Below are positions 28,313 to 36,024 of a stretch of 64,000 nucleotides of DNA, one piece after another. The stretch is from Bradyrhizobium sp. Arg816 (GTDB lineage Bacteria > Pseudomonadota > Alphaproteobacteria > Rhizobiales > Xanthobacteraceae). Position 1 is the stretch's first letter, and the number at the start of each line of letters is the position of its first letter. Under the pieces are notes generated by a model. The model was given only the letters and a program-made list of their open reading frames with translations. It was not told the DNA's origin and made no database searches. The position numbers and the translations under genes are program-made. Where the stretch lies: positions 62,001 through 126,000 of the forward strand of contig NZ_JAPRAQ010000011.1 in assembly GCF_029989365.1 (NCBI RefSeq), given 5' to 3'.

Positions 28313-29089
28313 CTATCCCGGCAGGAATAACGCGAACGATTCGTCGACCGTGCGGCGCAGGTGACTGCGATACAGTGCGTGGTTGGCATCATCCGGCCCG
28401 ATCCGCCCCAGGGACGGTTGCGGAACGTTGCTGAGCGGCACATACGCGATCGGCGCCGCGATCGGCGTCAGTTGCGAGCCGGGTCCGGCGCGGAGCGTCG
28501 AGATGATGCCGTACATCTCGCCGGCAACCGTCGGCCGCGACACCGTGATCACGCGATGCTGGCCGTGCTTGATGATGACGAGATAGATGAAGCCGGACTG
28601 ATGCGGCACCGCAACCTCGCCGGTATGCTCATAGGCGGCATCGGTTCGCTCGCCCTCGCGGAACACCAGTGAAGACACCTTCGGCTCCCAGACGATCTCG
28701 GTGCGATAGGCGAAGATCGCATCCTTGTCGCCGAAGGACGGTCGCAGCGTGATGTAGACGTCCTCGAGCCAGGTCACCGCGCGATGCGCATAGGAGCCGA
28801 GGCTGTCGGGCGCGACATCGCTTGCGGCCGGAGGCGTCACCACGGCGGCGTTTTTGCGCAAGGAGACGCCCAGCGCCTGCTCCAGCCGCACGGTGGTTGC
28901 CAGCGTGAACGGCCGCCGGCCACCGAGCACCTTCTCCAATGTCGACAGGCTGAGCTTGGCCTGCTCGGCCAGCGCCTGCCGGGACATCCGGCGCCTGGCG
29001 AGCTCCTCGCGAATGGTCTCCGCGATCTCGCGGCTCTGCTCGTCCGAAAGCTGCCTGTCGGTGAATCTATCCTGCGTCTGCATCGTCAA
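28313..29089 (-). CDS. XRE-family helix-turn-helix regulator with C-terminal effector domain
   Basis: 258 residues. A Cro/C1-type helix-turn-helix occupies about 25-80 (RRRMSRQALAEQAKLSLSTLEKVL). The remaining ~160 residues contain a beta-rich segment (VTWLEDVYITLRPSFGDKDAIF...GFIYLVIIKHGQHRVITVSRP) that I cannot assign and that may bind a ligand. It is transcribed divergently from the sortase-target gene across 181 bases, so it may control that system or itself. Confidence 0.85.
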   Translation of the reverse strand: MTMQTQDRFTDRQLSDEQSREIAETIREELARRRMSRQALAEQAKLSLSTLEKVLGGRRPFTLATTVRLEQALGVSLRKNAAVVTPPAASDVAPDSLGSYAHRAVTWLEDVYITLRPSFGDKDAIFAYRTEIVWEPKVSSLVFREGERTDAAYEHTGEVAVPHQSGFIYLVIIKHGQHRVITVSRPTVAGEMYGIISTLRAGPGSQLTPIAAPIAYVPLSNVPQPSLGRIGPDDANHALYRSHLRRTVDESFALFLPG

Positions 29090-29270
29090 CCCCGCTCCAC
29101 GGACGCCAGTCTAGCAGGGCGGACAAACCAGCACAAAACCGTACATGGCGATCCCGGCGTTGGCCTGCCGGGGCCGGCCGCGGCGGAACATTGCCGATCA
29201 TTCTGCTCGCGCATTCAGGCGCTCCCGACCGATGCTCCGAGCCAGCGAACACCCTTCGGGAGCAGGCGAA

Positions 29271-31511
29271 ATGGATAGCTACGACACAGCCGACAGCGAC
29301 GAGCATCCCATGCTGGGGCGGCTGATCAAGCTCGGATTGTTTCTTCTGGTGCAGGGCATCGCGGTGATGCTGGTCGCCTTCGTGGCCCTGCTCGTGAGTC
29401 TTGAGCCCGGATGGTCGGCGACGACGGAGCAGGCCAGCCTGCTCCAGCCCGGCGACGCCAAATCCGGCACCCTTCTCCTGAAGGAGGACGGCGCCACCAC
29501 GGAGGCGGTCCGCCTCGGCACCGACGTCGACATCACGGTATCAGGCCCGACACTGCGCGCCCGCGTCACCCAGGTCTTCCGCAATCCGACCAAGGACTGG
29601 GTCGAGGCGACCTACGTTTATCCGCTTCCCGCCGGCGGCGCCGTCGACACACTGAAGATGGTGGTCGGCGACCGCGTCATCATCGGCGACATCAAGGAGC
29701 GGCAGCAGGCACGCGTGATCTACGAGCAGGCGCGCCGCGCCGGCCAGAAGGCCGCGCTCACCGAGCAGGAGCGGCCGAACATCTTCACCAATTCGCTCGC
29801 CAATATTGGTCCCGGCGAAACCGTGCTGGTGCAGATCGAATATCAGGAGCCGGTGCATCAAGCCGGCAATGAATATTCGCTGCGGCTGCCGCTGGTGGTC
29901 GGGCCGCGCTACAATCCGGCGCCGATTGTGCAGAGCGTCGACTTCCGCCAGGATGGCTCGGGCTGGGGCATGTCCAATTCGGAGCCGGTGCCGGACCGCG
30001 ACCGCATCTCGCCGCCGGTGCTGGATCCCGCCAGAAATGCGCCGGTCAATCCGACGAGCATCACGGTGCGCCTGAAGGCAGGCTTCGCGCTCGGCGAGGT
30101 CAGGAGTCACCACCATAACGTCAAGGTCGAGAGCCCGGACAATGCGACGCGAATCGTCACGCTTGCCGACAGCGCGGTGCCCGCCGACCGCGATTTCGAG
30201 CTGACCTGGAAGCCGGCCGCGGAGAAGGCACCGTCGGTTGGGCTGTTCCGCGAGCGTGTCGGCGATGCAGATTATCTGCTCGCCTTCGTGACCCCGCCCA
30301 GTGCCGAGCAGACGGCGCAAAAGCCGCTGCCGCGCGAGATCGTGTTCGTGATCGACAATTCGGGCTCGATGGGCGGTACGTCGATCGTTCAGGCCAAGGC
30401 CAGCCTGACTTACGCGCTCTCTCGCCTTCAACCGAACGACCGCTTCAACGTCATCCGCTTCGACGACACCATGGACGTGCTGTTTCCGGCCTCCGTGCCG
30501 GCCGACGCCACGCATGTCGGCGAAGCCACTTCGTTCGTCAGTGCCTTGCAGGCCCGCGGCGGCACCGAGATGGTGCCGGCGATGCGCGCGGCCTTGACGG
30601 ACAAGGCTGGCGACACCAGCATGGTCCGCCAGGTGGTGTTCCTGACCGACGGTGCGATCGGCAACGAGCAGCAATTGTTCGAAACGATCACTGCGATGCG
30701 GGGCCGCTCGCGCGTGTTCATGGTCGGCATCGGATCCGCGCCCAACACCTATCTGATGACGCGCGCCGCCGAGCTCGGCCGCGGCGCGTTCACCCATATC
30801 GGCTCCGTCGAGCAGGTCGAGGAGCGCATGCGCGGCCTGTTCGCCAAGCTGGAGAACCCGGCAGCGACCGGCCTCAGTACAAAATTCTCCGAAGCGAAGG
30901 CCGACGTCACGCCGGCGATCATTCCCGACGTCTATCGCGACGAACCGCTGGTGTTGGCGGCAAAGCTCGACAAGCTCGCGGGCTCGCTCGAGATCAAGGG
31001 ACGCGTCGGCGACCGGCCGTGGTCGGTGACGCTGCCGCTGCAAAACGCCGCCGAAGGCAAGGGCCTGTCGAAACTCTGGGCCAAGCGCAAGATCGGCGAC
31101 GCAGAGGTGGCGCGTACCATGCGCGAGATGACGCCCGAAGACTCCGACAAGGCGATCCTGGCGCTGGCGCTCGACCACCAGATCGTCACGCGGCTCACCA
31201 GCCTCGTCGCGGTCGACAAGACGCCGAGCCGCCCCGAGGGCGAGCCGCTCAAGCTCAGCGAGCTGCCGCTCAACCTGCCGGCCGGCTGGGATTTCGAGAA
31301 GGTCTTTGGCGAGCGGCGCGAACGCCATGCAGATGCGCGCAACCAGCCGGCCGCGAGGCGCCCGACACCTGCCGCGCCCGATGCGATCCGCCTGCCCAAG
31401 ACCGCAACCTCGGCCGAGCTGAAGATGATCGCAGGCTTCATCCTGATCGTGCTCGCCCTGATCCTGTTCGTGTTCAACCGGCGTCGGCCCTTGCTCACCG
31501 ACGCTGCTTGA
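29271..31511 (+). CDS. VIT and vWA domain protein, sortase target (marine proteobacterial type)
   Basis: 746 residues from MDSYDTADSDEHP, which has a GGAG site upstream; an earlier in-frame ATG at 29145 is unlikely. Order: N-terminal membrane segment (about 20-45), VIT domain (about 75-210), von Willebrand A domain with the MIDAS motif DNSGSMGG (around 360), and a C-terminal sorting signal LPKTA (708-712), a hydrophobic helix and the basic tail NRRR. The LPxTa-helix-RRR end and the sortase gene just downstream identify the Gram-negative sortase/target pair. It should be exported, cut at LPKTA and linked to an unknown acceptor; its function is unknown. Confidence 0.88.
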   Translation: MDSYDTADSDEHPMLGRLIKLGLFLLVQGIAVMLVAFVALLVSLEPGWSATTEQASLLQPGDAKSGTLLLKEDGATTEAVRLGTDVDITVSGPTLRARVTQVFRNPTKDWVEATYVYPLPAGGAVDTLKMVVGDRVIIGDIKERQQARVIYEQARRAGQKAALTEQERPNIFTNSLANIGPGETVLVQIEYQEPVHQAGNEYSLRLPLVVGPRYNPAPIVQSVDFRQDGSGWGMSNSEPVPDRDRISPPVLDPARNAPVNPTSITVRLKAGFALGEVRSHHHNVKVESPDNATRIVTLADSAVPADRDFELTWKPAAEKAPSVGLFRERVGDADYLLAFVTPPSAEQTAQKPLPREIVFVIDNSGSMGGTSIVQAKASLTYALSRLQPNDRFNVIRFDDTMDVLFPASVPADATHVGEATSFVSALQARGGTEMVPAMRAALTDKAGDTSMVRQVVFLTDGAIGNEQQLFETITAMRGRSRVFMVGIGSAPNTYLMTRAAELGRGAFTHIGSVEQVEERMRGLFAKLENPAATGLSTKFSEAKADVTPAIIPDVYRDEPLVLAAKLDKLAGSLEIKGRVGDRPWSVTLPLQNAAEGKGLSKLWAKRKIGDAEVARTMREMTPEDSDKAILALALDHQIVTRLTSLVAVDKTPSRPEGEPLKLSELPLNLPAGWDFEKVFGERRERHADARNQPAARRPTPAAPDAIRLPKTATSAELKMIAGFILIVLALILFVFNRRRPLLTDAA

Positions 31512-31591
31512 GAGAGGAGCCCCCCGAACTCCTCTGTTAGCGCGCGCGGCTGCCCGTCCCACACTAACGGCCGCGCGCGCCTTTTTCCTAC

Positions 31592-31671
31592 TGTCATTGC
31601 GAGCGCAGCGAAGCAATCCAGACTGCCTCCGCGGAAAGACTCTGGATTGCTTCGCTGCGCTCGCAATGACG
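31592..31671. repeat. dispersed palindrome, family B copy 2
   Basis: TGTCATTGCGAGCGCAGCG at the left, CGCTGCGCTCGCAATGAC at the right; near-perfect inverted repeat. It lies between the sortase-target and sortase genes. Confidence 0.92.
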
Positions 31672-31683
31672 AATGTCGAGACC

Positions 31684-32253
31684 ATGCCCCGCCTCATCTC
31701 GCCCGTCGCTGTTGCACTTGTCGGCCTCCTCCTGTTCGGCGACGGCGCCTACATCCATGCCAAGGCCTGGCTTGCTCAGGTGCTGCTGGAGCGCGCGTTC
31801 GACAGAAGCCTAACGACCGGCGAGGTGGTCAAGCCGTGGTCATGGGCCGACACCTGGCCGGTGGCGCGGATCGAGGTGAAGCGGATCGGGGCCAGTGCGA
31901 TCGTGCTGGAAGGCACCAGCGGCCAGGCCCTCGCTTTCGGACCCGGCCATATCCACCAAACGGCTGATGCCGGCGAGCGCGGCATTGCCGTATACGCTGC
32001 GCACCGCGATACACATTTCCGCTTCCTGCGGAATGTCGCCATTGGTGACGTAATCGATGTCACACGTCGTGACGGAAAGCACTTTCGCTATCGGGCGGAT
32101 TCCTCCGCTGTGGTTCGCTTCGATGAGTCCGGCATCGATCCCGCGGCGCAGGATGTCGAGCTAGTGCTCACAACATGCTGGCCCTTCGACGCCGTCACGC
32201 CCGGACCCGAGCGCTACGTCCTGCATGCCACCTTGATCGAAACCGGCGAATAG
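31684..32253 (+). CDS. class GN sortase
   Basis: 189 residues from the ATG at 31684; an upstream in-frame start would translate the repeat and is rejected. One N-terminal membrane anchor (about 5-20) precedes the sortase fold. Catalytic residues by family pattern: H107 in AAHRDTHF, C165 in LTTCWPFDA and R177 in PERYVL. Class GN sortases in proteobacteria are normally encoded next to a single VIT/vWA target with an LPxT-like tail, as here. Expected role: transpeptidation of the upstream protein at LPKTA in the periplasm. Confidence 0.9.
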   Translation: MPRLISPVAVALVGLLLFGDGAYIHAKAWLAQVLLERAFDRSLTTGEVVKPWSWADTWPVARIEVKRIGASAIVLEGTSGQALAFGPGHIHQTADAGERGIAVYAAHRDTHFRFLRNVAIGDVIDVTRRDGKHFRYRADSSAVVRFDESGIDPAAQDVELVLTTCWPFDAVTPGPERYVLHATLIETGE

Positions 32254-32271
32254 CGGTTCGCAATCCGCCAC

Positions 32272-32319
32272 GCGCTCAGGGAGATGGGCACCCTGGCGCT
32301 CAGGGAGATGGGCATCCTG
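32272..32319 (+). repeat. 24-base tandem duplication
   Basis: Two adjacent 24-base units (32272-32295 and 32296-32319) that differ at one position. In one frame each unit encodes eight residues, ALREMGTL and ALREMGIL. Confidence 0.85.
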
Positions 32320-32439
32320 CGGCGCCGCGTTCTCGGCTTCGATCCGACGCAGATGCAGATCCGGCGCGCCATCGCTCCCTACCTCGCGAAGCAATTAGCC
32401 TATCACTACGCCTACAAGCTGCGCCTGCTGCGCTACTGA
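32284..32439 (+). CDS. possible small protein or gene remnant (51 aa)
   Basis: A short frame in an otherwise empty 399-base gap after the sortase gene: MGTLALREMGILRRRVLGF and then a tail rich in Y, R and K (QLAYHYAYKLRLLRY). It starts within a 24-base tandem duplication, and the frame stays open upstream into a copy of the repeated octapeptide. No clear Shine-Dalgarno. It could be a basic small protein or the end of a decayed gene. I do not recognise it. Confidence 0.25.
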   Translation: MGTLALREMGILRRRVLGFDPTQMQIRRAIAPYLAKQLAYHYAYKLRLLRY

Positions 32440-32652
32440 ACGACGGCAGAGGCATGATCACCATTTGAAAGAATAAGTGTCACGCAGTCGTGGCACGTCT
32501 CCCGATCGTTCGCACTTTCGCCAAAAGTCTGGTGATGCTAGCGTTGTCGCGAAGCACTCACCATTCCGCCACGCGGCATGGAGCCATCACGATCAGTCCC
32601 GCCGGACGCCGGCGCAAGACAGCGCTGCAACAAGAACAAGAGGTAAAGCGCC
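32440..32652. other. gene-free leader before the NDP-forming acyl-CoA synthetase
   Basis: Nothing coding is supported. It probably contains the promoter of the 32653 gene; no clear motif is visible. Confidence 0.35.
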
Positions 32653-34872
32653 ATGGAAGCCCAGGTACCTGCTGCGTCCGTTTCTCCGCGTCCATGGTCT
32701 CCAGCGCCCGATGCCAGCGACGTCGTCAAGGGCATCCACGCCATGCTGCACCCGCACAACATCGTGCTGGTGGGCGCGACCGACAAACCCGGCAATTATG
32801 CCGAACGCATCTGGAACAACCTCGTCAAGTACGGCTATGAGGGCGGGCTCTATCCGGTCAACGCCAAGCGCGACACTGTCTGGGGTGTGCCCTGCTACAA
32901 GGACTTTGCGAGCCTTCCGGAAAAACCCGATCACGTGCTGGTGCTGGTGCCCGCGCGCTTTGCCGTGCAGGTGATCCGCGACGCCGCCGCGGCCGGCGCG
33001 CGCTCGGCCACCATCGTCACCTCGGGCTTCAGCGAGTTGCAGGATGAGGAGAGCCAGAAGCTCGCTGCCGAATTGCAAGCCGCGATACGCGAAACGGGGC
33101 TCGCCGTCACCGGCCCGAACTGCCTCGGCAATTTGAGCGCGGGCGAAAAGCTCTTCACCAATATCGACGACCGTGTCGTCACCATGGAACAGGGTGCGGT
33201 GGCGATCGCCGGGCAATCCGGCGCCATCGTGATGGCGATCCGGCAGGCGCTGGAGGATCGCGGCGTCGGGGTCGGTTACATGGTGACGACCGGCAACGAG
33301 GCCGGGCTCGAGACGCCGGACCTGATGCGCTATTTCGCCGAGGATCCGAGCATCAAGGTCATCGTGGTCTATCTCGAAGGTGTGCGCAACACCAAGGCGT
33401 TTCGCGACGCCTGCAAGGCCGCGCGCGCCGCGAGCAAGCCGGTCATCGCACTCAAGCTCGGTTCGTCCGAGGGCGGCCGCGCGGCGGCGATGGCGCATAC
33501 CGGTGCGCTCGCGGGCTCAATCGAGACCTTCGACGCCATCGCGACCCGCGAAGGCGTGATCCGGGTCGGCGGGCTCGACGAGATGATCGAGACCACCGAA
33601 TGCTTCGTTCACTCTGCCGTCCCCAAGGGCGACCGGCTCGCCGCGGTCACGCTGTCAGGCGGCAAGCGCGGCATGCTGCTTGACGCGTTCTACGCGGAAG
33701 GCCTGAACTTTGCGCCGCTGAGCCCGCACGTCGGCTCCGAACTGGCGAAGATGCTCGGGCCCGGCTCGATTGTCGGCAATCCGCTCGATGCGGGCTTTGC
33801 CGCGGTGGTCGATCCCTCCGTCTACATGAAGTCGATCAAGCTGATGATCGACGACCCCGATATCGACATCGTCATCGTCGATGCGGAGCTGCCCAAGACG
33901 CCGCACGAACTGCGAGAACGCAATTTGCGCATCGTCGACGAGATGGCGAGCCGGGCGTCGAAGCCGGTGATCTATATCAGCGCGATGTCTATCGGCTTCA
34001 CCGAATTCACCAAGGGCTTGCGCAAATCGCTGCCGCATCTCGCGATCATGCAGGGCATGGACCGTGCGGTGACCGCAATCAAATCGCTGCTCGACTATGC
34101 GAAGCTGCGCAAGGAAGTGCCCGACATCGTCTCGAGCTCGAAGCCTGCCGCCCGCGCCGTGCTGGAGAAGGCGCTGAAATCGGCGAGCGGTGCCGCGCTC
34201 GACGAGGTCGCCTCGAAGAAGCTGCTGAGGGCCTATGGCATCCCAGTCTCGAAGGAAGCCATTGCGCAGACGGCGGCGGAAGCCGCGAAGATCGCGAAGC
34301 AGATCGGTTTCCCGGTCGTGGCAAAAGTCGTCAGCGCCGAGATCCTGCACAAATCCGACATCGGCGGCGTGGTGCTGAACCTCGCCAGCGCGGCGGAGGT
34401 GAAGAAGGCATTCGCCGACATCACCGCGCGGGTGACGAAGCTGAAGGGCAAGCCGAAGCTCGACGGCATCCTGATCGCGCAGCAGGTCAAGGCCGATCTC
34501 GAACTCGTGGTCGGCGCCTCGCTCGATGCCGAGATGGGTCCGGTCGTGCTGTTCGGCACCGGCGGCATCGACATCGAGCTGATGAAGGACGTCGCGCTTG
34601 CCGGCGCACCGCTGGACGAGGCTGAGGCCCGGCTCCTGATCGGCCGCACCAAGGCCGGTATCAAGATGCGCGGCTATCGCGGCAAGCCGGCCCTGCACGA
34701 GGCCTCCGCGGTGAAAGCGCTGGTCGGCCTGTCCAATTTGATCGCAGATGCCGGCGACCGGATCGCTTCGATCGACGTCAACCCGTTCCTGATCAACACC
34801 AAAACGGGCGTCGCCGTCGACGCCCTGATCGTGCTGAACAATGCTGCGGCAAAACGCGCCGCCGGGCATTGA
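32653..34872 (+). CDS. NDP-forming acyl-CoA synthetase / acetate-CoA ligase family protein
   Basis: 739 residues. Order: CoA-binding Rossmann domain (about 30-150; NIVLVGATDKPGNYAERIW), succinyl-CoA-ligase-like domains with the phospho-histidine H282 in MAHTGALAGS, and a C-terminal ATP-grasp domain (about 520-735; IGFPVVAKVVSAEILHKSD). Such single-chain enzymes make acyl-CoA from an acid, CoA and ATP with release of ADP and phosphate, or run in reverse. It stands alone between a small-ORF gap and a repeat, so the acid is unknown. Confidence 0.9.
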   Translation: MEAQVPAASVSPRPWSPAPDASDVVKGIHAMLHPHNIVLVGATDKPGNYAERIWNNLVKYGYEGGLYPVNAKRDTVWGVPCYKDFASLPEKPDHVLVLVPARFAVQVIRDAAAAGARSATIVTSGFSELQDEESQKLAAELQAAIRETGLAVTGPNCLGNLSAGEKLFTNIDDRVVTMEQGAVAIAGQSGAIVMAIRQALEDRGVGVGYMVTTGNEAGLETPDLMRYFAEDPSIKVIVVYLEGVRNTKAFRDACKAARAASKPVIALKLGSSEGGRAAAMAHTGALAGSIETFDAIATREGVIRVGGLDEMIETTECFVHSAVPKGDRLAAVTLSGGKRGMLLDAFYAEGLNFAPLSPHVGSELAKMLGPGSIVGNPLDAGFAAVVDPSVYMKSIKLMIDDPDIDIVIVDAELPKTPHELRERNLRIVDEMASRASKPVIYISAMSIGFTEFTKGLRKSLPHLAIMQGMDRAVTAIKSLLDYAKLRKEVPDIVSSSKPAARAVLEKALKSASGAALDEVASKKLLRAYGIPVSKEAIAQTAAEAAKIAKQIGFPVVAKVVSAEILHKSDIGGVVLNLASAAEVKKAFADITARVTKLKGKPKLDGILIAQQVKADLELVVGASLDAEMGPVVLFGTGGIDIELMKDVALAGAPLDEAEARLLIGRTKAGIKMRGYRGKPALHEASAVKALVGLSNLIADAGDRIASIDVNPFLINTKTGVAVDALIVLNNAAAKRAAGH

Positions 34873-34875
34873 TGT

Positions 34876-34955
34876 CGCGTAAGGCGGATTGGCGGGTTAC
34901 GCTTCCGCCTTCGCTCTTCGAGCTACGGCGGACAAGTCGTTAACCCGCCCGCTCT
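34876..34955. repeat. intergenic inverted repeat (GGCGGGTTACGC)
   Basis: GTAAGGCGGATTGGCGGGTT at the left pairs partly with GTCGTTAACCCGCCCGC at the right, with an inner gcttccgccttcg opposed to agctacggcgg. It resembles short rhizobial intergenic elements; only one copy here. Confidence 0.55.
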
Positions 34956-35016
34956 AGTATTGCGGCCGCAGCATCGTCCTTCCAACCATCCCGCTTTGGC
35001 CATAAAATCGCCCTGC

Positions 35017-35847
35017 ATGGCACGCGCGAGCAACCTCGTAATCGGAACGGCGACGCTGGCGGTCATCGCCGTGGCGTTCGGCGGCGTGCTCGGCGTGCAG
35101 AAATGGCGCACCGCCCAGAGCCGGAGCCAGTTGCGCGTGGTGTTCGAGGGTGGCTCCGCCAGCGGCCTGCGTCGCGGCGGCCCGGTCAATTTCGACGGTG
35201 TTCCCGCGGGCCAGATCCTGTCGATCAAGCTGGATAATCCGCGCAAGATCGTGGCGCTGGTGATGCTCGACAACACCGCGCCGATCCGCAAGGACACGGT
35301 TGCTGGCATCGAGTTCCAGGGCCTCACCGGCGTCGCCGCGATCTCGCTGATCGGCGGCGCGCCCTCCGCGCCGCCGGTGCCGCTGGATACGGACGGCATC
35401 CCCATGCTGATCGCCGATCTCAGCGACGCCGAATCCATCGTCGACACCCTGCATAGCGTCGACCGCACGATCGTCAGCAATGCCCCTGCGATCAAGGACG
35501 GCCTGCGCACGTTCGAGAACCACACCGCCGATCTCAGGAGCAAGGGCGGCGAAATCGACTCCGTCATGGCCAAGGTCGACACTGCCTTCGCAGGCTTCGA
35601 CAAGGCGGTCACCAAGATCGAAGGCGTGGTCCCCGGCTTCGCCGACGGCAACGCCGACGAGCTGTTCGAGAAGATCAGGGGACTGCACGAGCTCGCCGAT
35701 GCCATGAAGAAGAAGTCGGCTGCTTACGTCGAGGACATCCGCCGCTCGCTGCTCGACGTCAGCGAAGCCGCCAACAAGATGGCTGGCACGCCCTTGCCTG
35801 CCGCCGCCCCGCGCCCCCCGCGCAAGCCTCCGCAGAAGAAACAGTGA
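35017..35847 (+). CDS. MCE-family (MlaD-like) lipid transport protein
   Basis: 276 residues from MARASNLVIG; the upstream in-frame ATG is unlikely. One N-terminal membrane segment (about 7-27) is followed by a single MCE domain (about 40-120; LRVVFEGGSASGLRRGGPVNF and GIEFQGLTGVAAISLIGG) and a long helical tail ending in a proline/lysine-rich stretch. MCE proteins form rings that carry lipids across the periplasm together with MlaE/MlaF-type ABC subunits. None of those partners is adjacent, so it is an orphan in this window. Confidence 0.85.
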   Translation: MARASNLVIGTATLAVIAVAFGGVLGVQKWRTAQSRSQLRVVFEGGSASGLRRGGPVNFDGVPAGQILSIKLDNPRKIVALVMLDNTAPIRKDTVAGIEFQGLTGVAAISLIGGAPSAPPVPLDTDGIPMLIADLSDAESIVDTLHSVDRTIVSNAPAIKDGLRTFENHTADLRSKGGEIDSVMAKVDTAFAGFDKAVTKIEGVVPGFADGNADELFEKIRGLHELADAMKKKSAAYVEDIRRSLLDVSEAANKMAGTPLPAAAPRPPRKPPQKKQ

Positions 35848-35860
35848 CGCTCTTTCTCAT

Positions 35861-36016
35861 CCTCCCCTGGAGGGGGAGGATCGGATCGCATGCAGCAAAG
35901 CGAAATGCGATCCGAGGTGGGGTGAAGGTGCTTCCCAGCATGCAGTGTCCGAGTGGAGAGATCACCCCACCCCGCTCGCGCTTCGCGCGATCGACCCTCC
36001 CCTCCAGGGGAGGATG
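35861..36016. repeat. dispersed repeat, family D copy 2
   Basis: Ends ATCCTCCCCTGGAGGGGGAGG and CCCTCCCCTCCAGGGGAGGA-type arms, inner gaggtggggtgaagg opposed to gagatcaccccacccc. Close relative of 6391-6572, located between convergent genes. Confidence 0.85.
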
Positions 36017-36024
36017 GCCTCGCC

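Noticed and set aside
31597..31683. N-terminal extension of the sortase
   Set aside because: The extra 29 codons translate a repeat element; the ATG at 31684 gives a normal membrane-anchored sortase.
32175..32468. 98-residue frame overlapping the sortase 3' end
   Set aside because: Arginine-rich shadow in a different frame from the sortase and from the more plausible 51-codon frame.
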